From Candidatus Finniella inopinata (lineage in GTDB: Bacteria > Pseudomonadota > Alphaproteobacteria > Paracaedibacterales > CAIULA01), in the NCBI RefSeq assembly GCF_004210305.1, contig NZ_SCFB01000004.1, positions 313,554 to 373,660 of the forward strand: a stretch of DNA of 60,107 nucleotides, in the 5' to 3' direction. A model generated the notes under the pieces. That model saw only the letters and a list, made by a program, of their open reading frames with translations. It was not told the origin of the DNA and did no database searches. Below, piece after piece: positions 52,239 to 60,107 of this stretch. Position 1 is the stretch's first letter; each line of letters opens with the position of its first letter. The position numbers and the translations under genes were made by a program.

Positions 52239-53789
52239 ATGTCACGGAGTCACATATCAATGAGAAAGATCAGAGAAATCTTACGTTTACGGTACAGCTG
52301 TGGATGTAGTTACCAGGAGATAGCCAAGAGCATTGGCATTAGCGCGAGTACGGCGGTTGAAGGCGTCAAGAGGGCAAAAGCAGTTAACTTAAGCTGGCCT
52401 GTGCCCGACAATCTAGGCGACGAAGAGTTGGAGATCAAGCTGTATCCGCCTGCTCAAAAAATCAATAAAGAACAACGGGGAGAGATTGATTGCATTTATA
52501 TTCATAAAGAACTCAAGTGCAAGCATGTTACGTTACAATTATTATGGAGTGAGTATAAAGAAAAGTACCCCCAAGGGATTAGCTACAGCCAGTTCTGCGA
52601 CGTTTACCGAGGATGGCGTAATTCAACACTTGATGTCTGGATGCACCAGACCCACAAAGCAGGAGAGAGACTTTTTGTGGATTATGCCGGTCAAACGATG
52701 TCCGTTGTAACGGATACGTCGACAGGGGAAGTCGGTGAAGCACAGATTTTTGTAGCTGCGCTTGGTGCGTCCAGTTTTACCTACGTGGAGGCCACATGGA
52801 CCCAAACGCTTGCAGACTGGATCAAGTCTCACGTGAATGCGTTTGAATATTATGGTGGCTGTCCAGAGATTGTTGTGCCAGACAATTTAAAGAGTGGGGT
52901 CCATAAGGCGCATCTTTACGAACCTGATATCAACCCAACCTATCAAGATATGGCCTCTTATTACGGCGTCGCAATTATTCCAACAAGGTCAAGAAGTCCG
53001 AAGGATAAAGCTAAAGTTGAGAATGCAGTCCAACAAGTCGAGAGACAAATTCTGGCCAAGCTTCGTAACCGTACCTTTTTTAGCTTGAGCGAGTTAAACC
53101 AAGCTATTCAGCCACTTTTGGATGTCTTAAACCGACGTCCTTTCCAAAAACTGCCAGGATCCCGTTTAAGCCACTTTCAAGACCTTGAGAAACAGGCATT
53201 AAAATCCCTTCCAACAACTCGGTATGAGTACGCCGAGTGGAAAAAAGTTAAAGCCGGCTTCAACTACCATATTGAGTTAGACAAGCATTTTTACAGTGTT
53301 CCCTATGCCTTGGCAAAGGAATCTCTCTATGTTCGCTATGGACCGACGATTGTTGAAATTTTTTGTCAGAATAAATGTGTCGCGACCCATGTCAGAAGTT
53401 ATGGTGCCAACGGATATACGACAAATACTCTGCACATGCCAAAAGCTCATCAAGCACAGGTGGAATGGACACCCGAACGAATTGTTTCTTGGGCCAAGAA
53501 AACGGGGGAAGCAACGGCAAAATTGATAGAAGTCATCATGGCTTCACGCGCCCATCCTCAACAGGGGTTTCGCACGTGTCTTGGGATTTTAAGGCTCGGC
53601 AAGAGTTACGGTGAAGACCGTTTAGAGCTGGCTTGTAAAAGGGCTTTAGAGATAGGAGGCCACAGTTACAAAAATGTTGAATCTATTTTGAAGAACAAGA
53701 TGGATCAACAGTCTTTATCCTCGTCCTCAGAAGTCAATAGCCTCTCTGATTCTCACGAATATATTCGTGGCCAAAAATACTTTAAATAA
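52239..53789 (+). CDS. istA: IS21-family transposase IstA (copy 2)
   Basis: A 516-residue DDE transposase, same protein as at 2122-3672 (D148, D215, E261, N-terminal helix-turn-helix). The conserved palindrome TAAAACGCGTTTTA lies upstream. Several overlapping frames are also the same between the copies, which suggests a very recent transposition. Confidence 0.97.
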   Translation: MSRSHISMRKIREILRLRYSCGCSYQEIAKSIGISASTAVEGVKRAKAVNLSWPVPDNLGDEELEIKLYPPAQKINKEQRGEIDCIYIHKELKCKHVTLQLLWSEYKEKYPQGISYSQFCDVYRGWRNSTLDVWMHQTHKAGERLFVDYAGQTMSVVTDTSTGEVGEAQIFVAALGASSFTYVEATWTQTLADWIKSHVNAFEYYGGCPEIVVPDNLKSGVHKAHLYEPDINPTYQDMASYYGVAIIPTRSRSPKDKAKVENAVQQVERQILAKLRNRTFFSLSELNQAIQPLLDVLNRRPFQKLPGSRLSHFQDLEKQALKSLPTTRYEYAEWKKVKAGFNYHIELDKHFYSVPYALAKESLYVRYGPTIVEIFCQNKCVATHVRSYGANGYTTNTLHMPKAHQAQVEWTPERIVSWAKKTGEATAKLIEVIMASRAHPQQGFRTCLGILRLGKSYGEDRLELACKRALEIGGHSYKNVESILKNKMDQQSLSSSSEVNSLSDSHEYIRGQKYFK

Positions 53790-53810
53790 TCTAAAAAAGG
53801 AGACCCTTTC

Positions 53811-54632
53811 ATGTTACTGAATCCAATTGTTTACAACCTTCAAAAACTTCGTCTTCATTCTATGGCAAAAGCCTTTAAAGAACAGCTGGAGCAACCAACC
53901 ATAACGCAGCTGAGCTTTGAAGAACGTCTTGGCTTGTTGGTTGATACAGAAGTCATCGCCCGGGAAAACAGGCAATTACAGGCACGCTTGCGCAGTGCCA
54001 AACTACAGCAGACGGCCTGCCTTGAAGATATTGACCATTCATGTCAGCGTAACCTAGACAAATCTTTGTTGGCCACACTTTCTCAATGCCAATGGGTTGC
54101 TTCTCATCATAATATTTTGATTGTTGGGCCGCGTGGCACGGGGAAAACATTCTTCGCTTGTGCTCTGGCCCACAAGGCTTGCCTTCAAGGTTATAAAGTT
54201 CATTACTGCCGCCTCTGTCGCTTGCTTAGCGAATTGCAGATTGGAAAGGGGGATGGGCGTTATGGAAAAAGAATGAGTGAACTTGCTAAAACGGAGGTTT
54301 TAATTTTAGATGATTTTGGATTGTCTATTCTGACAGATGAGCAACGCCGTGACTTATTGGAGGTTTTGGATGACCGACATGATAAACGCTCTACGATTGT
54401 CACCAGTCAGATTCCTGTCAAACTCTGGCACGAAACCATAGGAAATGAGACGTTAGCGGATGCTATCCTCGATAGGTTGGTTCATAATTCTTATAGGCTT
54501 GAAATTAAAGGGGAATCTATGAGAAAAGTGAGGAGTAAAGAAAAGGATCAGGAAAACACCAAACAAAAAAACATCGAGGGTCCTTTGCATGACACAACGG
54601 AAATCACAAACAATGAAGGGGTGAAAAAATGA
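53811..54632 (+). CDS. istB: IS21-family helper ATPase IstB (copy 2)
   Basis: A 273-residue AAA+ ATPase with Walker A GPRGTGKT (106-113) and Walker B LILDDFG. Differs from copy 1 at residues 108 (Arg for Cys), 115 (Phe for Leu), 136 (Cys for Ser), 144 (Ile for Leu) and 150 (Arg for Ser). Each is one base change, and no other protein difference exists. Follows istA after 21 bp with AAAAGGAGACCC. Confidence 0.95.
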   Translation: MLLNPIVYNLQKLRLHSMAKAFKEQLEQPTITQLSFEERLGLLVDTEVIARENRQLQARLRSAKLQQTACLEDIDHSCQRNLDKSLLATLSQCQWVASHHNILIVGPRGTGKTFFACALAHKACLQGYKVHYCRLCRLLSELQIGKGDGRYGKRMSELAKTEVLILDDFGLSILTDEQRRDLLEVLDDRHDKRSTIVTSQIPVKLWHETIGNETLADAILDRLVHNSYRLEIKGESMRKVRSKEKDQENTKQKNIEGPLHDTTEITNNEGVKK

Positions 54633-54782
54633 GATAAAATCGGAGAGTTCGCTTCTCTTTGATTCGTATTCGAATTAAACCAGAATCCGCGTTCGGATAA
54701 AACCGGATTCACCGTTCGAATTAAACCGGAACGGCCATTCGGATAAAACCAGAATTGCCGTTCGAATTCGCCGGAATACGCA

Positions 54783-55858
54783 GAATTAGCGACTAAATGG
54801 CTTAAAATGTATTCTTCATTTGGGGTAATATCTGCACGTCTTACCCGATCGCGTCCAAGAACAACAAGCATTGGTTTTGCCAAATCAAGTGTAATCCTGT
54901 CCGTTAAAGCCCCCACATGAAGGCGATTTAAAAGGCGCGATACCAAACCAAAGACATAGCGAAGACGTCCTTGCGTAATATGGTAGAGATAGGTGAAGAC
55001 GTCTTCCTCTATAGGCAGTTCAACTTTGGGGGATTCCCTAAAAAAGTTAACCCGTCTGTTAATTATCTCTGGTAAATCGGCCACGGCAATGGGGTTCAAG
55101 CTAACTTCATAGGAAATAATATCATCAAGCCGATCCACGTGTTGGGCCATAAATTTCCGAAGTCCTCTATCTCCAACGAAAATCCAATTACTCCCCTTAA
55201 TTTGCGTATAGTCGCGCAACGCGTTAAGCATATACTTCATCTCGTGCTCACTGTGAATTTCACCAATATCTAAATTATTAAGCTGGAAAAGAGCCCCATG
55301 TGTGTATCCAAATGATTGAACCAGCTGAATCAGATCTTCCAGGTGATGGCCAAGCGTTGATGACGGAACAATAACCGGTTGTGTAACGGCACCTGGATGT
55401 GTTGAATAGCTTCCTCCAAACCCGAAGGCATCTACACCAAAAGAACGGTAGGTCTCAGAGATACGCGCTGAAAGGGCTTTTGCATTCTTAAAACGATTGT
55501 CCAATAGAATAGCTTCATTTTGACCAAGCAACTCAATCTCTCTGATAAAATTACTGATGATAGCGGCAAGCAATGTTTCCAAGCGCCAGCCCTGTTCAAC
55601 TTTAATCTCAGTTTGGGGTGTAAAATATTTTTTTTGAGTTTCAGCATTGAAACGTAAATAATTGGAAAAGGATGTGGTTCCAACACCGCGCGCACCTTCA
55701 ATAACAAGGCGAACGTTATGTCCATTCAATACCCGCTGGCATAAGTTAAGCTCTTCGTTATGCCCAGTAAAAAGGTCCAACGTTAATTTTCTGACGGGGG
55801 ATGTCTGTAAAGGGTCATCTTGAAACCCAAACGCTTTCCAATCCATGGTCTTTTCCAT
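54783..55858 (-). pseudogene. P-loop ATPase (Orc/STAND-like) with winged helix, N-terminal part, split by an IS
   Basis: About 358 residues of a P-loop ATPase: FGFQDDPLQTSPVRKLTLDL, then Walker A GARGVGTTS near residue 54-62, a possible Walker B in GALFQLNNLDIGE, and a helical lid with YLYHITQGRLRYVFGLVSRL (typical of AAA+ helix bundles). The end of the fragment, ITPNEEYILSHLVANS, is the first helix of the winged helix that continues at 51931-51747. The whole protein (about 420 residues, AAA plus wHTH) resembles Orc1/Cdc6-like or STAND-type DNA-binding ATPases. After the insertion the frame runs 78 codons into the IS. Its promoter region contains three 92-bp repeats. The family assignment is tentative. 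Confidence 0.75.
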
Positions 55859-55870
55859 TCTTTTTCATAT

Positions 55871-56146
55871 GAAACCATCCTAATAGGAATTGGTTTCATA
55901 AACTAGAATTGGTTTAATAAACCTTTCTATGTTTTTATGGTTTCATATGACAGACTCCATTTAAAACCATTCTAACAGGAATTAGTTTCATAAACTAAAA
56001 TTAGTTTCACAAACTTTTTCGTGTTTATATGGTTTCATATGACAGGCACTATGTGAAACTGCCTCAACAGAAATTAGTTTTATAAACTAGAATTGGTTTC
56101 ACAAACCTTTCTATGTTTTTATAGTTTCAATTGAATTAGGTATTTT
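55871..56146. repeat. Three 92-bp tandem repeats with a palindrome each
   Basis: Three units with a period of 92 bp fill the space between birA and the ATPase gene. Each contains the palindrome AAACTARAATTRGTTT at exactly 55900, 55992 and 56084. Each has a pair of GTTTNANAAAC words and ends with (A)TGGTTTCATATGA-like sequence; in the first unit TCATATGAAACCAT and ATGGTTTCATATGA are a 14-bp perfect inverted pair. This is probably an operator array or iteron region of the ATPase gene. Confidence 0.85.
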
Positions 56147-56672
56147 TAAGGCTTAACCAATTTTGATACTGATGCCAAACACACCGCAGAACAACCGGGA
56201 AAACGTCCTCCACACTAAAAGATTTTTCCGTGTAATCATTTAGCCGGGTCGTCAGCTGGTCCAAACCTTCAGGGGCCTTTTTAATATTCAGCCCAATACC
56301 TATGATCAGGGCACCCGATTCAACCTCAATCAAAATCCCAGCAACCTTTTTTCCATCGATCAACAGATCGTTTGGCGCCTTCAGCGTAACAGGCAAATCG
56401 GGAATGATTTCCTGCAAAGCTTTCTGTAATGCCCCCGCCGCTACCATGGCTAATTCTGGGTAAAAAGGCTCTAACCTCACCGGCGGTTTTAAAATTAAAG
56501 AACAATGTAAATTTCCATTTAAGGATTGCCAAACACGACCGAATTGCCCCCTGCCCGCCGTTTGTTCATCAGCAATGATCACCGTTCCCTCTTCGGCCCC
56601 CAGGACTAAATAATCTTTAGCTGTCGTATTTGTACTGGCAACGCTTGGATAGTGATGAACGGTTATTTGCAT
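56136..56672 (-). CDS. birA: Biotin-[acetyl-CoA-carboxylase] ligase (short form)
   Basis: This 178-residue enzyme has the BirA catalytic domain: YPSVASTNTTAKDYLVLGAE, then the nucleotide motif AGRGQFGRVWQS and KAPNDLLIDGKKVAGILIEV. It joins biotin to the carboxyl carrier protein. The usual alphaproteobacterial enzyme has about 60 more residues with a C-terminal SH3-like domain; here that part is missing and the stop falls in the 92-bp repeats. It may be a naturally short form or truncated. Catalytic residues look complete. The N-terminal regulatory domain of E. coli BirA is also absent. Confidence 0.85.
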   Translation of the reverse strand: MQITVHHYPSVASTNTTAKDYLVLGAEEGTVIIADEQTAGRGQFGRVWQSLNGNLHCSLILKPPVRLEPFYPELAMVAAGALQKALQEIIPDLPVTLKAPNDLLIDGKKVAGILIEVESGALIIGIGLNIKKAPEGLDQLTTRLNDYTEKSFSVEDVFPVVLRCVWHQYQNWLSLKNT

Positions 56673-56723
56673 AGGCCCCTGTGGAATAGTAAGAAATATC
56701 TTGTTTTCTGATTATCATGCATT

Positions 56724-56740
56724 AAACTAAAATTTAGTTT
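56724..56740. promoter_or_regulatory. Operator-like palindrome before the thioredoxin-RND operon
   Basis: AAACTAAAATTTAGTTT is an inverted repeat with the same arms as the palindrome found three times in the 92-bp repeats. It lies 20 bp upstream of the DsbA-like gene, so the same regulator may act on both sides of birA. Confidence 0.45.
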
Positions 56741-56761
56741 ATTTTTAATGGTTTATAGCGC

Positions 56762-57643
56762 ATGAGTCAATCTTCTCAAAAAAGTAAAATGCCAATTATC
56801 ATGGCACTTGTCATCGTATCGATATTAGTAGTTATATTTCTAGTTATTACCAAAAAGAAACATCCGACATCGGGCATTTCTCAATGCCCGGCGACACAGT
56901 CGTCGAAAAAGTATTCTTTTAACACCGATCAAATAGCAGAAATCCAACAAATATTATTGGAAACCATCCGCGAAAAATCAGAGCAATTTATCAGTGCTGT
57001 GAATGACGGGATGCAAGCTCAACAAGACAAAGGCCGAAAAGACCTAGAAAAGTCCGCTACAAGCGAAAGCAAAAGATTGCTAAGTGCGGCGATTCCCTTA
57101 AATATCCACGAAGCACAGGTGAAATTAATTGCGTTTATCGACCCTTTATGTCCCCACTGTCAAACCTTTGAAAAGCTAGCCTTAAATACCATGGATCAGC
57201 GCAAAGATGTGACTTTCTATTTTATTCCAATTGCTATTTTAGGAGAGAATTCGGAAATTGTTAGTAAAGCGATCATCACGGCAGCCAAACTTTCCCCACA
57301 AAAGTTTAGTACATTTATTAAAAAGCTTGTTGAAAAATACACCAAACTTGACAAGGCTAAACTCGCAGCTTTGGTAAAAGATACCGGCCTGGATGCAAAG
57401 AAATTCGAAAAAGAATTAAATAGTAATGAGACCCACAATAAGCTTGCCGAAAACAACAATTTGGCCAAAGACTTAAAAATTACTGGTGTTCCGACAGTTT
57501 TTGCTGTTCAAGGAAACGGGGGTTTTGTTATTGTACCTCCAACAGATGCAAAGGATTTCGGTAAAATTATCGACAATATCAAGGCCGACAAACCGTTAAC
57601 AGAAGGTTTTAACCCCGCAAATGAAAATGCTGATGAGACCTAA
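56762..57643 (+). CDS. DsbA-like thioredoxin-fold protein, membrane-anchored
   Basis: This 293-residue protein has an N-terminal membrane anchor (IIMALVIVSILVVIFLVITK), a helical linker (about 45-110) and a thioredoxin domain with the active site CPHC in FIDPLCPHCQTFEK. The cis-proline region is TGVPTVFAV. It is like DsbA/Com1-type oxidoreductases of intracellular bacteria and probably forms disulphides in the periplasm. It leads the RND operon; the adaptor start lies within its last codons. Confidence 0.85.
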   Translation: MSQSSQKSKMPIIMALVIVSILVVIFLVITKKKHPTSGISQCPATQSSKKYSFNTDQIAEIQQILLETIREKSEQFISAVNDGMQAQQDKGRKDLEKSATSESKRLLSAAIPLNIHEAQVKLIAFIDPLCPHCQTFEKLALNTMDQRKDVTFYFIPIAILGENSEIVSKAIITAAKLSPQKFSTFIKKLVEKYTKLDKAKLAALVKDTGLDAKKFEKELNSNETHNKLAENNNLAKDLKITGVPTVFAVQGNGGFVIVPPTDAKDFGKIIDNIKADKPLTEGFNPANENADET

Positions 57644-58754
57644 GGAAAGAATATTACATTCCTTTCATACCTGTTTGAAAATCTTACAAACTTTAAAAAC
57701 TATTCCCCTTCGCACGCTTATCAGCGGAGGGGCTCTTTTGTTAGTAACTTTTCTGTTGATCAGCAAAGTTTTTTTTAAAACCAAAGAAGACGTCCCCGTC
57801 ATCAAAATACCACGCGTTGAAGTAATCTCCTCGACTGCCCAAATAACCAAGCCGCTTTTGAACCTATCTGCAGAAACTAAAGCCAACGCCCTCACAACAC
57901 TGCGTGCTGAAATTGCAGGAAAAGTCACGGAAATTCTTGTGGATAAGGGGAAGGAAGTTAACAAGGGTCAAGCATTATTAAAAATCGTTGACAATGATCG
58001 GGTGGCACGCCTTGCCCAGGCTCAAGCAGCCGTTAATCATCGACTGGCTGAATACAATTCGGCTACTAAACTTAAAACAAAAAATTTTGTAGCAGAGAAT
58101 AGTTTCCTACAAGCCAAGGCTAATTTAGAGGCCGCCAATGCCGAATTGGCCCATGCTCAATACGAACATGAACAGCTTACCGTCAGTTCACCCATCCAAG
58201 GGTATTATCAAGATCGCATTGTGGAGGTGGGTGATTACGTTAGTGTTGGCGATAAATTAGCAACGATCGCTGACCTTTCTATTTTGACCTTGAATGTATA
58301 CGTATCTGAAAATGATATTGCCAGCATTAAGATCGGTCAGACAGCTAAGGTTTGCATAGATACTTTCAAAGCGCAGCTTGAAGCCAAAGTGACTTACATT
58401 TCAAAGGTGGCCGACCCAAAAACCCACACCTATTTGGTCGAGCTGACCATGGATAATAAGAATCTTCTGCTGCCAGAGGGTTTAACTGCCAAGGTAAGTT
58501 TGGAAAAAGATGCCCAAACCGTTCATATCTTAAACGCATCCGTCTTGATTTTAGATGATCAAGGGGTTGTGGGCTTGATGATCGTTGACGCAGACAACAA
58601 GGCTGTGTTTAGACCCGTTGAACTTTTGCAAGCCACGGCTGAAAAAATTTACGTTAAAGGTCTGCCCGATACTGCAGTGGTCATCTCAACGGGCGCCGAG
58701 TTTGTTAAGAACAATCATGTGGTCGAACCCATACATAGCAAAGCCCTATCATGA
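57621..58754 (+). CDS. RND efflux periplasmic adaptor (membrane-fusion protein)
   Basis: This 377-residue protein has an N-terminal membrane segment (ISGGALLLVTFLLISKVFFK), a biotinyl-lipoyl-like hairpin (LRAEIAGKVTEILVDKGKEV), a short coiled coil, and the beta-barrel part (QLTVSSPIQGYYQDRIVEVG). It is AcrA/MexA-like, and bridges the RND pump to a TolC-type channel. Possible starts are 57621, 57627 and 57633, all in the end of the DsbA-like gene. The pump gene starts inside its stop codon (ATGA). Confidence 0.9.
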   Translation: MKMLMRPKERILHSFHTCLKILQTLKTIPLRTLISGGALLLVTFLLISKVFFKTKEDVPVIKIPRVEVISSTAQITKPLLNLSAETKANALTTLRAEIAGKVTEILVDKGKEVNKGQALLKIVDNDRVARLAQAQAAVNHRLAEYNSATKLKTKNFVAENSFLQAKANLEAANAELAHAQYEHEQLTVSSPIQGYYQDRIVEVGDYVSVGDKLATIADLSILTLNVYVSENDIASIKIGQTAKVCIDTFKAQLEAKVTYISKVADPKTHTYLVELTMDNKNLLLPEGLTAKVSLEKDAQTVHILNASVLILDDQGVVGLMIVDADNKAVFRPVELLQATAEKIYVKGLPDTAVVISTGAEFVKNNHVVEPIHSKALS

Positions 58755-60031
58755 CCGCCCTCCTGCTTGCTGCCTTTTCACGAACCCGAACAGTTTTGTT
58801 AATCTTAGGGCTTTTTATTGTTTGGGGATTGGTGGCGTATATCAACATTCCCAAGGAATCAACGCCTGACGTAAAAATCCCCATGCTTTATGTGTCGGTG
58901 AGCTACGAGGGTATTTCCCCACAAGACTCAGCCCGTCTTTTGCTGAAACCCATTGAGCAACAGTTGAGATCATTGGAAGGTGTTAAACAAATGCAAGCAA
59001 CCGCCTTTGAAGGGGGCGCTTCGATTGTTTTAGAATTTCACGCAGGGTTTAATTCCGATAAGGCCCTAAGTGATGTACGTGAAAAAATTGATTTGGCCAA
59101 ACCAGATTTGCCAAAGGATGCCAAGGAACCACAAATTCACGAGATCAACCTGAGTCTTTTACCAGTTCTGGTCGTAAAGCTTTCAGGCGATGTGCCGCTT
59201 CGCGCCCTTTATCATTTAGCCCGTGATTTAAAGGATGAGATTGAAAGCAACGTTAGCAGCGTCTTAAAGGCAGAAATTGTCGGTGATCGTGAGGACGCCA
59301 TAGAGATTCTGGTCGACCCAATACGGCAGGAAAAATACAATCTGGTTTTCGAACAGATTGTGCAAAAATTTAACCAGAACAACCAAATTGTTCCAGCCGG
59401 GAACTTAGAAAAGAAATCGGGTAAGTTCAGCATAAAAGTTCCTGGCCTGTTAGAAGACATCAACGACATTCAAAACTTCCCCTTATTGAATAATGAGCGT
59501 GCCATCATTCGCCTAAAAGATGTTGCCGAAGTTCGTCGATCTTTCAAAGACCCCACCAGCATTGCCCATGACCGGGTGGCATTGGGGCGCAGTGCGTCAA
59601 CCGTAGCTTTAGAAATCAGCAAGCGCACAGGGGAAAACCTTATTGAAACAGTGGAAAAGGTTAAAAAAGTTATCAGCAACCTTCAAAAGAACTGGCCCCA
59701 GCATATTCAAGTTAGCTATGCCCAGGATGAGTCCGATCATATTCGCGACATGTTGAATGAACTGCAAAACAGCATTATTTTGGCCATTTTGTTGGTGATG
59801 GCCGTTATCATCTTCTCGTTGGGATGGCGTTCAGCTTTACTGATAGGGCTGGCGGTTCCGGGGTCATTCCTTATTGGCATTATGGCTATTTCTTTGCTGG
59901 GATATACGGTCAATGTCGTCGTTCTGTTCAGTTTGATATTTTCCGTCGGTATGCTGGTTGATGGCGCGATTATCGTGGTTGAATATGCTGACCGTCGCAT
60001 TAGTGAAGGCGCTACTACGAAAAATGCTTAA
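58751..60031 (+). pseudogene. RND efflux pump, N-terminal 426 residues, cut by a group II intron
   Basis: The first 426 codons of an AcrB/CusA-type pump, with the first membrane helix (VLLILGLFIVWGLVAYINIP), the porter words (ISPQDSARLLLKPIEQQLRS) and helices 2-4 of the first membrane half (SIILAILLVMAVIIFSLGWR; MVDGAIIVVEYADRR-like end). A complete pump has about 1,020-1,050 residues. The frame ends at TAA 60029-60031, made where the intron starts, after EGATTKNA. The intron lies antisense to the gene, so splicing cannot repair its mRNA. Confidence 0.9.
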
Positions 60032-60107
60032 ATCGAGTAGGAGGGGCCTCACGACCCCGTCCTCTCACACCACCGTACGTGCGATGTCGCATACGGCGGT
60101 TTCAGTT
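60032..60107 (-). mobile_element. 3' end of a group II intron (domains V and VI), antisense
   Basis: Read on the minus strand, the window starts with domain V: ACCGCCGTATGCG, a four-base loop ACAT, then CGCACGTACGGTGGT, with the two-base CG bulge that marks this domain. Then comes domain VI: GAGAGGACGGGG, loop, CCCCTCCTACTCGAT, in which AGGA pairs with TCCT and GAG with CTC, leaving the bulged branch-point A between. The last bases AT fit the AY ending of group II introns. The exon border is thus 60031/60032. The rest of the intron, with any reverse transcriptase, lies outside the window. Domain V counts 32 bases, so it is on the short side. Confidence 0.88.

Larger units (their letters stand above)
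51932..54782 (+). mobile_element. IS21-family insertion sequence, copy 2 (2851 bp)
   Basis: Same 16-bp ends as copy 1, opposite orientation in the window. It has the same total length as copy 1, because a 46-bp unit is gained on the istA side and lost on the istB side. IstA is identical and IstB has five different residues. Flanked by a 7-bp duplication. It splits an ATPase gene. Confidence 0.95.

Noticed and set aside
54548..55858. The 436-residue reading frame as an intact protein
   Set aside because: The last 78 residues are coded by the IS end in the wrong strand. The true C-terminus is at 51747-51931.
54783..55858. Split ATPase as HdaA, the usual neighbour of the PerM-type gene
   Set aside because: HdaA is about 230 residues with a DnaA-like AAA domain and no winged helix. 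This protein is longer, has another P-loop and a winged helix.

Overview
The window looks like a chromosomal segment of an alphaproteobacterium, probably a Holosporales/Paracaedibacter-like intracellular symbiont. The host gene content points this way: a PopZ/DUF2497-type polar protein beside TolC, glyA-nrdR, MlaA, HolC, long HPF, Ndk, a CDP-alcohol phosphatidyltransferase and a PerM-type permease. So does the load of decay: IS elements, a group II intron, an lgt remnant and a frameshifted surface protein. The taxon is inferred from gene content, not proven.

Region 1 (1-4.0 kb) holds the tail of an unknown gene and an outer-membrane beta-barrel gene split inside its signal peptide by a 2851-bp IS21-family element (istA, istB) with an 8-bp target duplication. 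Region 2 (4.06-31.5 kb) is a podovirus-like prophage, almost all on the minus strand. In transcription order it has an AlpA/excisionase-type HTH protein, two tiny proteins, a Sak4-like ATPase, a DUF669-like protein, an SF2 helicase, a Cas4/RecB-like Fe-S exonuclease and a Toprim/RecA-fold primase-helicase. After a regulatory gap carrying a plus-strand RuvC-like resolvase and a secreted leucine-rich-repeat protein come TerS, TerL, portal, scaffold, coat, a small virion protein, adaptor, nozzle, two paralogous tail fibres, a GNAT-like protein, three presumed ejection proteins and a lipoprotein. I see no integrase, repressor, holin or endolysin. The non-coding stretches at 21.4-22.3 kb and 30.7-31.5 kb carry several repeat families, including 11 copies or partial copies of the palindrome CGTCATGACG.

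Region 3 (31.6-51.8 kb) is host backbone: tRNA-Thr(TGT), a second beta-barrel protein, TolC, PopZ-like, pseudouridine synthase and MlaA. Then come a Pmp-like repeat surface protein with a frameshift, HPF, HolC, a secreted coiled-coil protein, an MscS channel, an lgt remnant and a secreted protein. It ends with tRNA-Thr(GGT), glyA, nrdR, a secreted protein, ndk, a phosphatidyltransferase and an AI-2E-type permease.

Region 4 (51.7-60.1 kb) holds a second, nearly identical IS21-family copy that splits a gene for a P-loop ATPase with a C-terminal winged helix. Upstream of that gene are three 92-bp tandem repeats, each carrying a 16-bp palindrome. A variant of the palindrome recurs in front of the next divergent operon (DsbA-like thioredoxin, RND adaptor, RND pump). 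The RND pump gene is cut after 426 codons by a group II intron in antisense orientation, whose 3' end (domains V and VI) is the last 76 bp of the window.
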